NCBI RefSeq assembly: GCF_019112545.1
Contig: NW_025064881.1
Coordinates: 380,309 to 444,308, forward strand
DNA: 64,000 nucleotides
Direction of reading: 5' to 3'
Source: Guyanagaster necrorhizus
Taxonomy: Eukaryota; Basidiomycota; Agaricomycetes; Agaricales; Physalacriaceae
Part shown: piece by piece, positions 1 to 10,693 of the stretch
How positions within the stretch are numbered: the first letter of the stretch is position 1
How the letters are laid out: each line of letters starts with the position of its first letter
Notes under the pieces: model-generated
Seen by the model: the letters and a program-made list of their open reading frames with translations, nothing else
The model's database searches: none
Told to the model about the DNA's origin: nothing
Translations under genes and position numbers: made by a program

Positions 1-70
1 GAGCCATGCAGTCAAAGCGCCCATCTGACCTATTTTAAACATTGTGAATCTGGATAATATTACTCACATT
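1..70. repeat. Left end of tandem host repeat unit A
   Basis: These 70 bases match 23,671-23,757 closely (same start, same run through 'tactcacat'), so they are the beginning of a host repeat unit whose remainder lies beyond the Copia insertion, from 22,868 onward. The second copy of the unit starts at 23,671. The copy here therefore marks the pre-insertion site of the Copia element that begins at 71. Confidence 0.75.
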
Positions 71-278
71 TGTTGGGATCTTATTGTGTTCTCAGTAAAC
101 ATCAAAGACCTTCCTTTGTCCTGCCACTATTTAAATAGTGTAGCCTCTTGTTCTACTTCTTTCCTCAGTCTGTTTATGCACCATCATGTCAAGACTAAGG
201 TAAGGCATTTACTATTCCTTTTGATTTACTTTATTTACAATGTCATAGTTACTCTTCTTACAGGTTCAGATTCTAACA
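71..278 (+). repeat. Copia 5' LTR
   Basis: Starts TGTTGGGATC and ends TTCTAACA. It aligns with 22,710-22,867 over most of its length with mainly transition differences. It contains a 49-bp segment (198-246, starting GTAAGG and ending CATAG) that the 3' LTR lacks; the rest is collinear. The sequence straight after (GGTTATGG) is where a tRNA primer site would be expected, but it is too decayed to assign. Confidence 0.8.
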
Positions 279-2290
279 GGTTATGGATGTTTTTTTCTTT
301 GAGCTATAAGCCAAGAAGTTACTATTTGAATCTGATTATGACTCAATTTGACATGCAAATATGAACTTTTCTTTGCATTTTGGACTATCAGTGTGCAAGC
401 CATTGAGCTACCATAACAAACCCTACTGAAACCACAACCCTCAGCACTATGACTGCTCCTTCTCCTGTTTCTCTATTACCCACCAATGCCACAAAACCCT
501 TTATATCAGTTGTCACCATTCAAAGCTCACTATTTATTGCCATAAACCTCAACAAGAAAATCAATAATTGGCAAGAATAGAGTGATGATGTACTCAATTG
601 TTTAGCAATGTCTGGAGACATTGATGAGCATCTACTTGATTGTCTTCTTTACCCTGATAAATCACTTGAGCTGCATGCACACATGAATTGGCAAACCAAT
701 GATTGTACTATTTATGTCTTCATGAATCTGAAAGCTGTTAAAGCAGAGAAGAACCTCTTGTCTGGATATAAGCCATTGAAGATAGCATGAGACACTCAAG
801 ATGTGTCATGAACAAGAGGGACTGATTGTGCAGATCAACTTAATTCAAGAGGCACTTTATATTCACTATTCCTGATCTGAACACCTTGCTGTAACTACTG
901 TCAAACTCATCAAGCTCAACATGCAAATTCAGAACATGTAATCTCTGACTCCTGACTTATTCTTATGTATTCTTATGCTCAACTCTCTCTCTCTGGAGAA
1001 CTTGCCTCTATCCAGACTTCCATCATCCAACCTATCAATCAATCCACAAAAGCTAATCCTATCATATTATCTGATATTCATAGGAATCTAGATATTCAAC
1101 AGCAACTGTTCAACACTGCTCTCTCAGCAACAACCACCACAAATGCTCAGTCTCATGGATGCAATATAGTGGTGGGCACAAACACTTGTATCAACCCCAA
1201 GTGCTCAACTCTGAACAGCCATATGATACCCTATTGTGTGGCAGAAGGAGGTAGTATGGAGGGCAAGACAATTGAGAAGTCTAGGACAGCTAAAAGATAT
1301 GACCAGGAGAAAAAGAGAACTAGAGATAAGATTAAAAAAAAGCTATGCTATCAATCATAAAAGATAATACTGAGAAAGCATACCTATTTGATGTGAGTGT
1401 TGGCTCTGTCACCCTCATCTCTATCTCTGAATCCTCTGAGAAGGCAGAATTCACTGCTCTTGCTTCAGATATCATCACTCTCATCTTTTTTCAATTGTTA
1501 TCTCTAATCTCAGCTATTGAAGCAATGGATTATGAAGGCTGGCTCACTTTTGAAAAATGAGGCTACCACTACTGTTAACTAGACTGAAAGAAGGAGAGAA
1601 ATTGACATTTCCATAGTGACTGTAGCATCACTTGACCAAATTTTTCATATCAGTCTTTTAATAGAAGACTACTCATACTTTCTGGACACTCTGGCTACCA
1701 CCCACATTACATCAGACAGTCTGACTTCCTGATCCTAAAGGCAATTCCTCCCAAAATCATATGCAGTGTTGGCAACTCATCCATTGTAGCTCTTAGCATT
1801 GGTACAGTGAAGATATGGAATGCTTGTGGTATCAATATCCTTCTTGAGAATGTCTTATACATTCCAAATGTGACTGTTCATCTGATGTCAATCTCAGCTT
1901 TAGCCTATTTACAAATCACTGCTCATTTGGATGACACATCATACTGGCTATCATGTAAGAATACTGGTGCTATTATTACTTGAGAAACCCTTAGTCCCAA
2001 ATAAACCCTATACAATCTCAACCTCTTATCACCTGAGATAGAGCATGTGATGATTGTGATAAAATATGAACTGGACCTTGAAATCTGGCACAAATAGCTT
2101 GATCATCTCAATTACCAAGCAATAGTCAAAATGATATAAATAAATGCTGTTGAAGGTATGTCTATCAATCTGTCCTGCATTCCACTAAAATGCCAATCAT
2201 ACATCTCTGAAAAACAGACAAAAACACTAGTATCAAAGAAATGAGATGAAGAGTACAAAGCAACATGGCCACTGATATGCTCAGTAACAG
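279..2290 (+). pseudogene. Copia gag, protease and integrase N-terminus (decayed)
   Basis: Short broken open stretches on the plus strand. A gag-like piece lies around 435-790 and a low-complexity linker around 965-1,360. Around 1,685-1,910 there is a Copia-type protease remnant: LDTLATTHITSD replaces the usual LDSGAT motif, so the catalytic motif is damaged, followed by a stretch ending ENVLYIPNVTVHLMSISAL. Around 2,080-2,270 there is a GAG-pre-integrase remnant (EIWHK, LDHLNYQAIVKM). Stops are mostly TGA, as expected if CGA codons became TGA. CpG is virtually absent. Not functional. Confidence 0.7.
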
Positions 2291-2532
2291 CAAGTGGAAA
2301 AAGGACTAGTGGGTGGCAATGAACTTCAATCAACACTAAAACCTCCCAAACTCTACACTTATCACTAATATATTGAATTCAGGCATTTTGAGTATGGTAG
2401 AAGCACTCTGCAGATTTAATAATCAAGAGAAGCATTGTTCAAAGAATGTTTATTCATTACTAGTGAGTTATACAAAGACACCACTCATTATTGGAGATAA
2501 GATATGATTATAATAAAAGTGATTTGAGTTTT
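2291..2532. other. Left part of an unidentified CTAG-rich insertion
   Basis: After the Copia GAG-pre-integrase remnant the sequence stops resembling Copia and does not resume until about 19,980. This piece and 18,844-19,980 together make about 1.4 kb of CpG-free sequence into which the old Gypsy element jumped, shown by the GTTTT duplication at 2,528-2,532 and 18,839-18,843. No coding similarity seen. The exact left boundary is uncertain by a few tens of bases. Confidence 0.45.
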
Positions 2533-2983
2533 TGTTAGGTCCAAGTTGCATGTGACTAGTAATATATGATAAATGATTGCTACCTCATGTTTGGGTATAA
2601 CAGTCAAGTTCAGTGATACTGGTTGTAATGCAGTTAAAGCATTCACAATTTGCTCGAGATGAAATGGTAAGAATAAACTTTAGCTCGAAGCTGGGGTTTT
2701 ACCAGCAAGAGTGAGCTCCTTAAATACTGAACATGATTTGCTAATAATACTACCTACTTATTGTATTTCTCTCTATCTCTGCACTTATTGTCTTGGAGTG
2801 TCATTACCATACATAAAAAGCTGTTTGTGTGTCATTGAGTAACACTGTTGTATCAAAGGACAATGACAGACTTGGTTAGTTGTGATGATTAAGCCTTGTC
2901 CCACAGTCCTAAGTGCTTGTTTTGGTGCCCTGACTAAGCATAAAATAGAGGTCAGATGAAGAAAAGAGTAGAAAATTGTAACA
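2533..2983 (-). repeat. Old Gypsy 3' LTR (minus-strand element)
   Basis: 451 bp, TGTTAGG... to ...GTAACA on the plus strand. It pairs with 18,388-18,838. It keeps the conserved internal block TTAGCTCGAAGCT seen in the younger LTR, here with its CpG intact. Confidence 0.88.
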
Positions 2984-5900
2984 TTACCCCTGCCTTAAGA
3001 CCATCGTTCCAATGGCTTAATTTAGGGATAATTCATAGTTATGTATAGTCTCATTGGCATTTATCAGCTTCTCGTTTACCCACTGATTGGATTCCAGTCC
3101 ATAACCCTTTCAGCTGACTAGATAATCAACTGTGGTCATCATCTCTTCCCCTTTTGCCTTGACTTTTCATAGTTTATGATTTAAAACTTGGTCAACTTTA
3201 TAGTGTTCTTCATTGTTGATGAGGTCCAAGGGTGGTGGTGGCAGTCGTTCCTGGTTAGAGAACGTGGGTGAGATGTAGAGAGTCAGGATTGTCTCATTGA
3301 AGACATTGTGAACCTTCCAGGTATTGGGTAGTCAGAGTTTGTAAGTGCTAGCCCCCACTTTTGAGATTATAGTGAAGGGGCCAGTGTGCTTGTCTGCTAA
3401 CTTGTGCTTGGGTTGTGGCAGGTGGAGGTTGGTGGTGTCCAACCAGACCTTGTCATTGATGGCATAATTATGGGCTGGCCAATGGTGTTTGTTGTACTGG
3501 ATTTTTATGGTTTTGGCTGCCTTTTCGAGAGCAGCCTCAGTTTCTTTGTGGATTTTCATCATGGTAGCTGCAAAATCACCAGAGGTGGGAGTGGTCATTT
3601 GATGTCATTCAGTTTGTGCAATGTTGAGGTGTCAACTATAGTTAACAAAAAATAGGATTTTTCCCATTGCTGAATGTACCTGGTTATTGTGCTGGAAGGC
3701 AGCAAGAGCTAGCTATTTCACTCAGTCATCTTGCTGATAGTTTATGAAGAGGTGAAAATACTTTTCCACTTTTTGGTTTATGTGCTCCATTTGCCCATCA
3801 GTTTGGGGGTGATAAGCAGTAGATGCATTGCATTTAATGGAAAGAAGATGATAGAGATCATCAAGGAACTTTGAGACAAATTGAGGTCCTCAATCAGAGA
3901 TGATCATCTGTGGCATGCCATACTTGGCATAAACTTTATCTCATAAGATTTTTGCCCATCCTTCAGAGGTCAATTCAGTAGAACAAGCAATAGAGATAAT
4001 AGATTTTGAGAACTGATCAACAATGATGAGGATTGTATCATAGCCATTGCAATCAGGGAGTCTAGTGATCATGTCAACTGAGATGTGGGTCCAGAGTGAT
4101 GACAGAACTTCATTTGGATGAAGCAGTGCAGCTTGAGCCTGAGTTGATGACTTGCCACATTGGCAGACTTTGCATGCTTTGATATATGCAGCAATATCAT
4201 TCCCCATTTTGGGCCACCAATATTCCTGTAGTACTAGTTCCTTCATCTTGGCTATACCAGAGTGACCAGCTGTGGTGTGATCATGGCAGGTGGCTATGAT
4301 CTCACCATGTAATGCCTGATTCCACAGGATATAGATTTGCCCATTGTAGCAGATTAATCCTTCCTCCTTTGTCATTCCCCACTCATGATTGAGAGATGGG
4401 GCTACTCATTGGTCCCACTTGTGGTTGTTCTGAGTCACACTTTTGATGCATTCATGGATCTCTTCTTCTGTTGGCATTATCATGGCTCTGAAATGTTTGG
4501 ACCTTAACAATGTCACTCCCTCATTATTGGTCCCTCTCTGATCATGATCTGCCTGTCAGCTTAAGAGATCGGCCTTTTTGTTTGTCACACTGGCTTTGTA
4601 ATAGAGTGTGTACTGGTACTGACTGAGTTCAGTGACCCATCTGACTTGCTGGCAGTTCAACTTTTGCAGTTGCCAAAAGTATCATAAGTTTTAATGATTG
4701 GTCCAGATCTCAAAAACTTTCATTGCTCCAATGAGATAATGCTGCTATTCTTCCAAGGTGAGCATAATGGCAAGGAGTTCCTTGTCATAAATCTTGTAAT
4801 TTCACTCAGTGATTGTGAGTGCCTTGGATAAAAATGTGACAGGGCACCATTTCTTGTCTTGTTTCTGAGATAGGATGGCACTGATTGCTCTCTCACTTGA
4901 GTCTGCTTCAACTCTGAACTTTTCTTCCTGCATGGGGATGGCAAGTATGATATTCTTGGCTAACCATCTTTTCAGATCATCAAAAGCAGCTTGTTGAGAG
5001 GAGCCCCATGTCTAGAGGGCATTGCCAGTCAGTTGTGTCATGGGTCAGATGATCTTGCTGTAGTCTTGGATAAATCATTGGTAGAAGTTGGTAAACCCAA
5101 GGAATGATTGTAATTCCCTTTTCTTAACTGGTTCTGGCCATTTGGTTACTTCTGCTACCTTGATGGGATTCATCTGAATACTTCTCTCACTAATGATGAC
5201 CCTGAGGTACTCGGTTTTGAGTACTTTGAACTCATATTTTTTGGCCTTGAGGAACAACTTATATTTCCTCATAAGGGCTAGTACCTGTCATACCAGCTTC
5301 CTATACTCCTTCTTGGTCTTTGACATGATTAAAATATCATTGAGGTAGATAGTGACTTTTTCAGTGGCAATGAGATTCTTAAAGATGTCATTCATCATCC
5401 ACTGGAACATTGCTGAGGAGTTAGTGAGTCCAAAGAACATGACCATCAGCATGAACAGTCCCTGGTTTGTCCTGAATGCCATCTTTCATTCATCTCCCTC
5501 TTTGATGTGAACATTGTTATATCTCTACTGGATGTCGAGCTTGGTGTAATATTTCACACCTCAGAGTTTGTCCATTAACTCTGAGATTAACAGGAGCAGA
5601 TACCAATTCTTGATCATCATTTCATTAAGCTTTCAATAGTCTTGGACCAGTCAAAGTTTGCCATCTTTCTTTTTGACAAAGAAGAATGGTGATGCTATAA
5701 GAGATTTTGAGGGTCTGATGCATCTGCTTGACAAGTTTTCATCTAGAAACTTGTCAAGTTCCTGCTGCTCATTGTTTTCTAGCAGGTATGTTTTGCAGTC
5801 TAGATTGGCATTCACATTTGGGATTAATTCAATCACATGGTCCCATAGTTTTAGTTTTGGCAACTCATCAAAGCTCTCCTTCTTGAACAGGTCCCTGAAG

Positions 5901-6335
5901 TCATGTGCTCATTCAGGTACCATCTCCTCAAAGGTCTTCTCCTTTTTCTGCTCATTAGCTTTGGCAGCCAAATCATTGGTATGGTGTACTGCATGAATGT
6001 GCAGTTCATGTTGAATGTCAACAGCCAGGATTGTCTCCCCATCCTCCATCTCTTCATCCCATCGATCCTCTGGATCTTCATCAGGGAGTTCAAATAGGAT
6101 TTTCTGGCACTGACACCTTGTGAATGTGATTCACTCAGTTTTTCAGGTGATCAGTGGATTATGACATATAAGCCAATTATGACCAAGGAAGATTTCCTTG
6201 GTTCTGAGATCTGTGACCATCAGGTCAATTTATTCAGAGTGATCACTGATCATGAGCCTAAGCTCTATGAATTCAGTAATTGAGCCAGCCTGGTTTTTTG
6301 TTCTGTCAGCATTGTAGACTGGAATTGGAGCTGCC
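2984..6335 (-). pseudogene. Old Gypsy pol, C-terminal four-fifths (decayed)
   Basis: Minus-strand remnants run parallel to residues about 200-1,298 of the young element's Pol. From the carboxyl end (low coordinates) they are: a chromodomain-like tail, the integrase tail (around 3,332-3,598), the H2C2 zinc region and integrase core (3,941-4,375), RNase H pieces, and reverse transcriptase (5,075-5,863). The polymerase active site reads YLND instead of YLDD, a change explained by CpG to CpA. Frames are interrupted by many stops. The remaining amino end continues at 14,533 on the other side of the young insertion. Confidence 0.85.
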
Positions 6336-6340
6336 ATAGC

Positions 6341-6763
6341 TGTTAAGCCCAAGCGTCACGTGAACTGACACACGTGATAAACAGGTGTTCCTTCGCACTT
6401 CGAGGAATCACCTGAGTTCACTATATGTATATCCGAACGGTGTGACTCAAGGTCAGATATAGACTCGAGGTAAAATGGTGTGTATAAACTTTAGCTCGAA
6501 GCTGGGGTATACCAGCGAGAGCTGTCAGTCTTAAATACTGTACAAGTATCGCTAAGAATATAACTACTTATTGTGTCGTTCTGTGTCTATGGTGCTCGTT
6601 GTCCTTGAGCATCGTTGTTGTACATAAAAGGGTAATTGTGCGTCGTCGGCATCGTTGTATCTAGGCGGTTCAGTTGTGCTTACTAAGCCTTTTCCCATGG
6701 TCTTGTGCTATGACTAAGCATAAATAGGGGTCAAAGAGCGGAGAGAAAGGAAAAATCGTAACA
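6341..6763 (-). repeat. Young Gypsy 3' LTR
   Basis: 423 bp, starting TGTTAAGCCC and ending ATCGTAACA on the plus strand, so TG...CA in element sense. It contains, in element sense, a TATTTAA box (6,537-6,531) and, 28 bp downstream, the block AGCTTCGAGCTAA (6,503-6,491) that is complementary to the primer-binding position. Confidence 0.93.
6531..6537 (-). promoter_or_regulatory. TATA-like box in young Gypsy LTR
   Basis: TATTTAA in element sense. Its downstream end lies 27 bp before the AGCTTCGAGC block at 6,503, so transcription would be predicted to start about there. Position is inferred from the usual TATA-to-start distance of about 30 bp; no transcript data are available. The copy in the other LTR falls inside the assembly gap. 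Confidence 0.5.
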
Positions 6764-6774
6764 TTACCCCCTCG
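6764..6774 (-). other. Polypurine tract of the young Gypsy element
   Basis: In element sense GAGGGGGTAA lies directly before the 3' LTR (TGTTACG...), the position where plus-strand DNA synthesis is primed in LTR retrotransposons. Confidence 0.65.
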
Positions 6775-6796
6775 TTAAGACCATCGTCCCGATGGT

Positions 6797-9700
6797 TTAA
6801 TTAAGGGATAATTCATAGTCATGTATGGCCCTGTCTGCATCCATATATTTTTCGTTGACCCATTGGTTTGATTCGGGTCCGTACCCCTTCCAACTAACGA
6901 GGTAGTCAACCGTCGTAGTCATTCCCCCGCCTTTCGCTTTAGTCCGGCGGAGTTTGTGGTCCAGAACTTGATCGATTTCGAAGTGTTCTTCTTCGTCGAT
7001 CAAGTCTGGCGGCGGGGGAGGTGGGCGTTGTTGGTTGGGGAAGGCCGGTACGATGTATGGGTTTAATAGCGTTTCGTTGAATACGTCATGGATCTTCCAA
7101 GTTTGTGGCAAGCGCAATTTATATGCGCTTGGTCCGATAGCTTTAATGATCGTAAAAGGGCCTGTGCGCTTGTCGTCCAGCTTCTTCTTTGGTCGTGGCA
7201 AATGAAGGTTCGTTGTGTCCAGCCATACTCTATCATTTGGCTGGTAGGTATGGCTAGGACGTCGGTGTTTGTCGTAGGTTTTCTTCATTGTTGTTGCAGC
7301 CTTTTCCAACGCTGCCTTTGTCTCGTTGTGAATTTTTTCCATCTCGGTTACAAAGTCGGACGATGCGGGTGTAGTCGTTCGGAGGCGACTTGTCTGGGTG
7401 ATATATGGGTGTCGACCGTGGTTTACGAAGAATGGGGTTTTTCCCGTCGCAGAGTGTACCCGGTTGTTATGTTGGAAGCCTGCAAGCGCCAGCCATTCGG
7501 TCCAATCATCCTGTCGGTAGTTAATGAAGAGGCGGAGGTATTTTTCGATTTCCTGGTTGACGCGTTCCGTTTGTCCGTCTGTTTGGGGGTGATAGGCGGT
7601 GGACGCGTTTTGCTTGATGTTTAGGAGTCGGTATAAGTCGGTAATGAATTTGGAAACAAATTGAGGATCCCTGTCTGAGATGATGACTTGGGGCATTCCA
7701 TGCTTTGCATACACTTCGTCTCGTAGGATTTTCACCCACCCTTCGGAAGTCAATTCCGTTGAGCATGCGACTGGAATGATCGCCTTTGAGAATCGGTCCA
7801 CTATGATGAGGATGGCGTCATAGCCGTTGCATTCGGGTAGGCCAGTGATCATATCGACAGAAATGTGTGTCCACAGGGTGGAAGGTATCTCATTGGGGTG
7901 CAGGGGCGCTGCTCGGGCTTGCGTGGAGGATTTCCCTCGTTGACAGGCTTCGCAAGCCTTTACGTACGCTGTTATGTCATGCCCCATTTTTGGCCACCAG
8001 TACTCTCGTAGCACTAGCTCTTTGGTTTTGGCGATGCCTGGGTGTCCTGCCGTCATGTGGTCATGACAGGTGGCGATGATTTCGCCGCGTAGTTGTTGAT
8101 CTCTGGGAATGTAGATCCGCCCATCATAGCGGATTAGTCCCCCTTCCTTTACCATTCCTTGTTCATGGTTGAGGGACGGGGCTACCCGTTGGTCCCATTT
8201 GTGGGTGTCCCGCGTCGCGCTCTTGATCCGTTCGTGGATTTCTTCTTCAGTCGGCATTATCATGGCTCGGAAGTGTTCCGGCCTTAGTAACGTTACTCCT
8301 TCATTATCGGTTCCTCCTTGGTCATGGTCTACCCGTCGACTCAGCAGATCGGCCTTTTTGTTTGCCGTTCCCGCCTTATGATGCAGGGTGTACTGATATT
8401 GGCTGAGCTCTGTTACCCAGCGGGCTTGGCGCCGATTGAGTTTCTGTGGCTGTCGGAAGTATCGTAGGTTTTGATGGTCCGTCCAGACCTCAAATATTTC
8501 TTCTGCTCCAATGAGATAATGTCGCCATTCCTCTAAGGCGAGCATAATGGCGAGCAGTTCCTTGTCGTAGATCTCGTAGTTACGTTCCGTAACTGTTAGA
8601 GCCTTGGAGAGGAACGCTACGGGTTGCCATTTCCCATTTTGTTCTTGTGAGAGTACGGCCCCTATTGCCCCCTCACTCGAGTCGGCTTCTACCCTGAACC
8701 TTCCTTCTTGGGTCGGGACTGCCAGTACGACATCCTCTGTTAGTCGCCGTTTGAGGTCGTTGAAGGCGGTCTGCTGAGAGAATCCCCAGTTCCAGGGTGC
8801 GTTGCCTGTCAACTGAGTCATTGGGCGGACGACCTTGCTGTAGTCGCGAATGAATCGTCGGTAGAAATTTGTGAACCCAAGGAATGATTGTAATTCCTTC
8901 TTCTTGCCGGGCTCCGGCCAATCAACGACTCCTGCGACCTTTACCGGGTCCATCCGAATGCTCCCTTCGCTGATGATTACTCCAAGATACTCCGTTTCTA
9001 GCACTTCGAACTTGCATTTCTCAGCTTTGAGAAACAGTTTGTGCTTCCTCATCAGCGCTAGTACCTCTCGTACTAGTTTGCGGTGTTCCTCCTTTGCCTT
9101 GGACATGATTAAGATGTCGTCAAGGTAAATTGTTACCTTCCCGGTGGAGATGAGATCTTTAAAGATGTCGTTCATCATCCACTGGAAGGTGGCGGGGGAG
9201 TTTGTGAGCCCAAAGAACATGACCGTTGGCTCGAACAACCCCCGATTGGTGCAGAACGCGGCCTTCCACTCGTCGCCTTCTTTGATTCGAACGTTGTTAT
9301 ATCCCCATCGCACGTCAAGTTTTGTGTAATACTTGGCACCTCGGAGTTTGTCCATTAACTCCGAGATCAGGGGTAACGGATACCAATTTTTGATCGTCAT
9401 CTCGTTAAGCTTTCGGTAGTCCTGGACCGGTCGGAGCTTCCCATCTTTCTTCTTAACGAAGAAGAAGGGGGATGCCATGGGGGACTTTGAGGGACGGATT
9501 CGGCCGCTTGACAGGTTCTCGTCCAGGAACTTGTCAAGTTCCTGCTGTTCGTGATGCCCGAGTGGGTAGGTCTTGCAATCTAAATTGGCGTTGGCATTAG
9601 GAATCAGCTCGATTGCGTGATCCCAGGGCTTCGGGGCGGGTAGCTCGTCGAAGCTCTCTTTCTCGAATAGGTCCTTGTAGTCCTGGGCCCACGCGGGTAC

Positions 9701-10693
9701 CATCTCCTCAAACGTCTTCTCTTCCTTCTCTTGATTTGCCTTGGCGGCCAAGTCGTTTGCATGGTGGACGGCTCGTATGTGGATTTCCTCTTCCAAGTCC
9801 ACTGCCAATATGGTCTCTCCGTCTTCCATTTCTTCATCCCACCGGTCTTCGGGATCCTCATCCGGCAGTTCGAATGGTATTTTCCTACATTGGCACCGGG
9901 CAAAGGTGATTCGACCGGTCTTCCAATTGATTAGCGGGTTATGACGTATTAGCCAATCATGGCCGAGGAAGAGCTCTTTTGTTCCGAGATCCGTTACTGC
10001 CAGGTCGATCCGCTCGGAATGGTCTCCGATGGTTAACCTGAGTTCGACGAACTCGGTGATGGACCTGGCCTGGTTCTTTGTTCCGTCGGCGTTATACACT
10101 GGTATTGGCGCCGCCGTTGCCCTGGTAGGGAGCTGATGCTTGTTGACGAAAGCTCGATTGATTGAACTCCCTGTGCAGCCGCTGTCGATCAGGGCGGTTA
10201 CCTGATGGGTGGCTCGGGAAGTTAGTACTTCGATTTGCCCCTTCGTGGTTAAGTCCCGTCCGGGGGTTTTGGCTCGTAGGATGTATTTTTTGGGTCCATG
10301 GAGTTCATCCAACCATTCGAGGGCGTGGTAGCGTTCGGCCTCCTTGATCCCTTTGATTAATTCATCCACCACTTCTTCTGTTCTTGTCCGATGTATCCAA
10401 TTTCGGAGTACGGCTTTCGCTGCTGCTCCGTCCTTTGCTTCTTTGATGGCCCTCCATGTCCATTCGGTATCGAATGGTTTTAGCCACGTGGTGGGACTCT
10501 CTGTCCCTGTTCGACCCGTGGATGCTTGAGTGTTGTTTTTCTTTTGCGATTCAATGGTGTGTTTTGTAAGCAAGCTGGGTATATTCGAATGCGTAGTAGA
10601 CATGAATGTAGCTACAGAGACATTGTCAGTCCGACTAGCGGCTGTTGTTGACACACCATCTGAATTCTTGGCCAGTTCAATGGAATCGCTCAT
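6797..10693 (-). CDS. pol: Gypsy Pol polyprotein (protease, RT, RNase H, integrase, chromodomain)
   Basis: An intact 1,298-residue polyprotein. An aspartic protease has its DSG at residues 170-172. Reverse transcriptase spans roughly 395-575, with YLDD at 523-526. RNase H follows, around 665-790 (EADSSEGAIG, YDKELLAI, TDHQNL, ADLLSR). The integrase has an H2C2 zinc site (H879, H884, C914, C917) and a DDE triad at D947, D1007 and E1043, with 35 residues between the last two. The carboxyl end (about 1,240-1,295) is a chromodomain with YLVSWKGYG, which in chromoviruses steers integration to marked chromatin. The start ATG overlaps the gag stop as ATGA (10,690-10,693), so translation by termination and reinitiation is likely. 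All catalytic residues are present. Confidence 0.95.
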   Translation of the reverse strand: MSDSIELAKNSDGVSTTAASRTDNVSVATFMSTTHSNIPSLLTKHTIESQKKNNTQASTGRTGTESPTTWLKPFDTEWTWRAIKEAKDGAAAKAVLRNWIHRTRTEEVVDELIKGIKEAERYHALEWLDELHGPKKYILRAKTPGRDLTTKGQIEVLTSRATHQVTALIDSGCTGSSINRAFVNKHQLPTRATAAPIPVYNADGTKNQARSITEFVELRLTIGDHSERIDLAVTDLGTKELFLGHDWLIRHNPLINWKTGRITFARCQCRKIPFELPDEDPEDRWDEEMEDGETILAVDLEEEIHIRAVHHANDLAAKANQEKEEKTFEEMVPAWAQDYKDLFEKESFDELPAPKPWDHAIELIPNANANLDCKTYPLGHHEQQELDKFLDENLSSGRIRPSKSPMASPFFFVKKKDGKLRPVQDYRKLNEMTIKNWYPLPLISELMDKLRGAKYYTKLDVRWGYNNVRIKEGDEWKAAFCTNRGLFEPTVMFFGLTNSPATFQWMMNDIFKDLISTGKVTIYLDDILIMSKAKEEHRKLVREVLALMRKHKLFLKAEKCKFEVLETEYLGVIISEGSIRMDPVKVAGVVDWPEPGKKKELQSFLGFTNFYRRFIRDYSKVVRPMTQLTGNAPWNWGFSQQTAFNDLKRRLTEDVVLAVPTQEGRFRVEADSSEGAIGAVLSQEQNGKWQPVAFLSKALTVTERNYEIYDKELLAIMLALEEWRHYLIGAEEIFEVWTDHQNLRYFRQPQKLNRRQARWVTELSQYQYTLHHKAGTANKKADLLSRRVDHDQGGTDNEGVTLLRPEHFRAMIMPTEEEIHERIKSATRDTHKWDQRVAPSLNHEQGMVKEGGLIRYDGRIYIPRDQQLRGEIIATCHDHMTAGHPGIAKTKELVLREYWWPKMGHDITAYVKACEACQRGKSSTQARAAPLHPNEIPSTLWTHISVDMITGLPECNGYDAILIIVDRFSKAIIPVACSTELTSEGWVKILRDEVYAKHGMPQVIISDRDPQFVSKFITDLYRLLNIKQNASTAYHPQTDGQTERVNQEIEKYLRLFINYRQDDWTEWLALAGFQHNNRVHSATGKTPFFVNHGRHPYITQTSRLRTTTPASSDFVTEMEKIHNETKAALEKAATTMKKTYDKHRRPSHTYQPNDRVWLDTTNLHLPRPKKKLDDKRTGPFTIIKAIGPSAYKLRLPQTWKIHDVFNETLLNPYIVPAFPNQQRPPPPPPDLIDEEEHFEIDQVLDHKLRRTKAKGGGMTTTVDYLVSWKGYGPESNQWVNEKYMDADRAIHDYELSLN

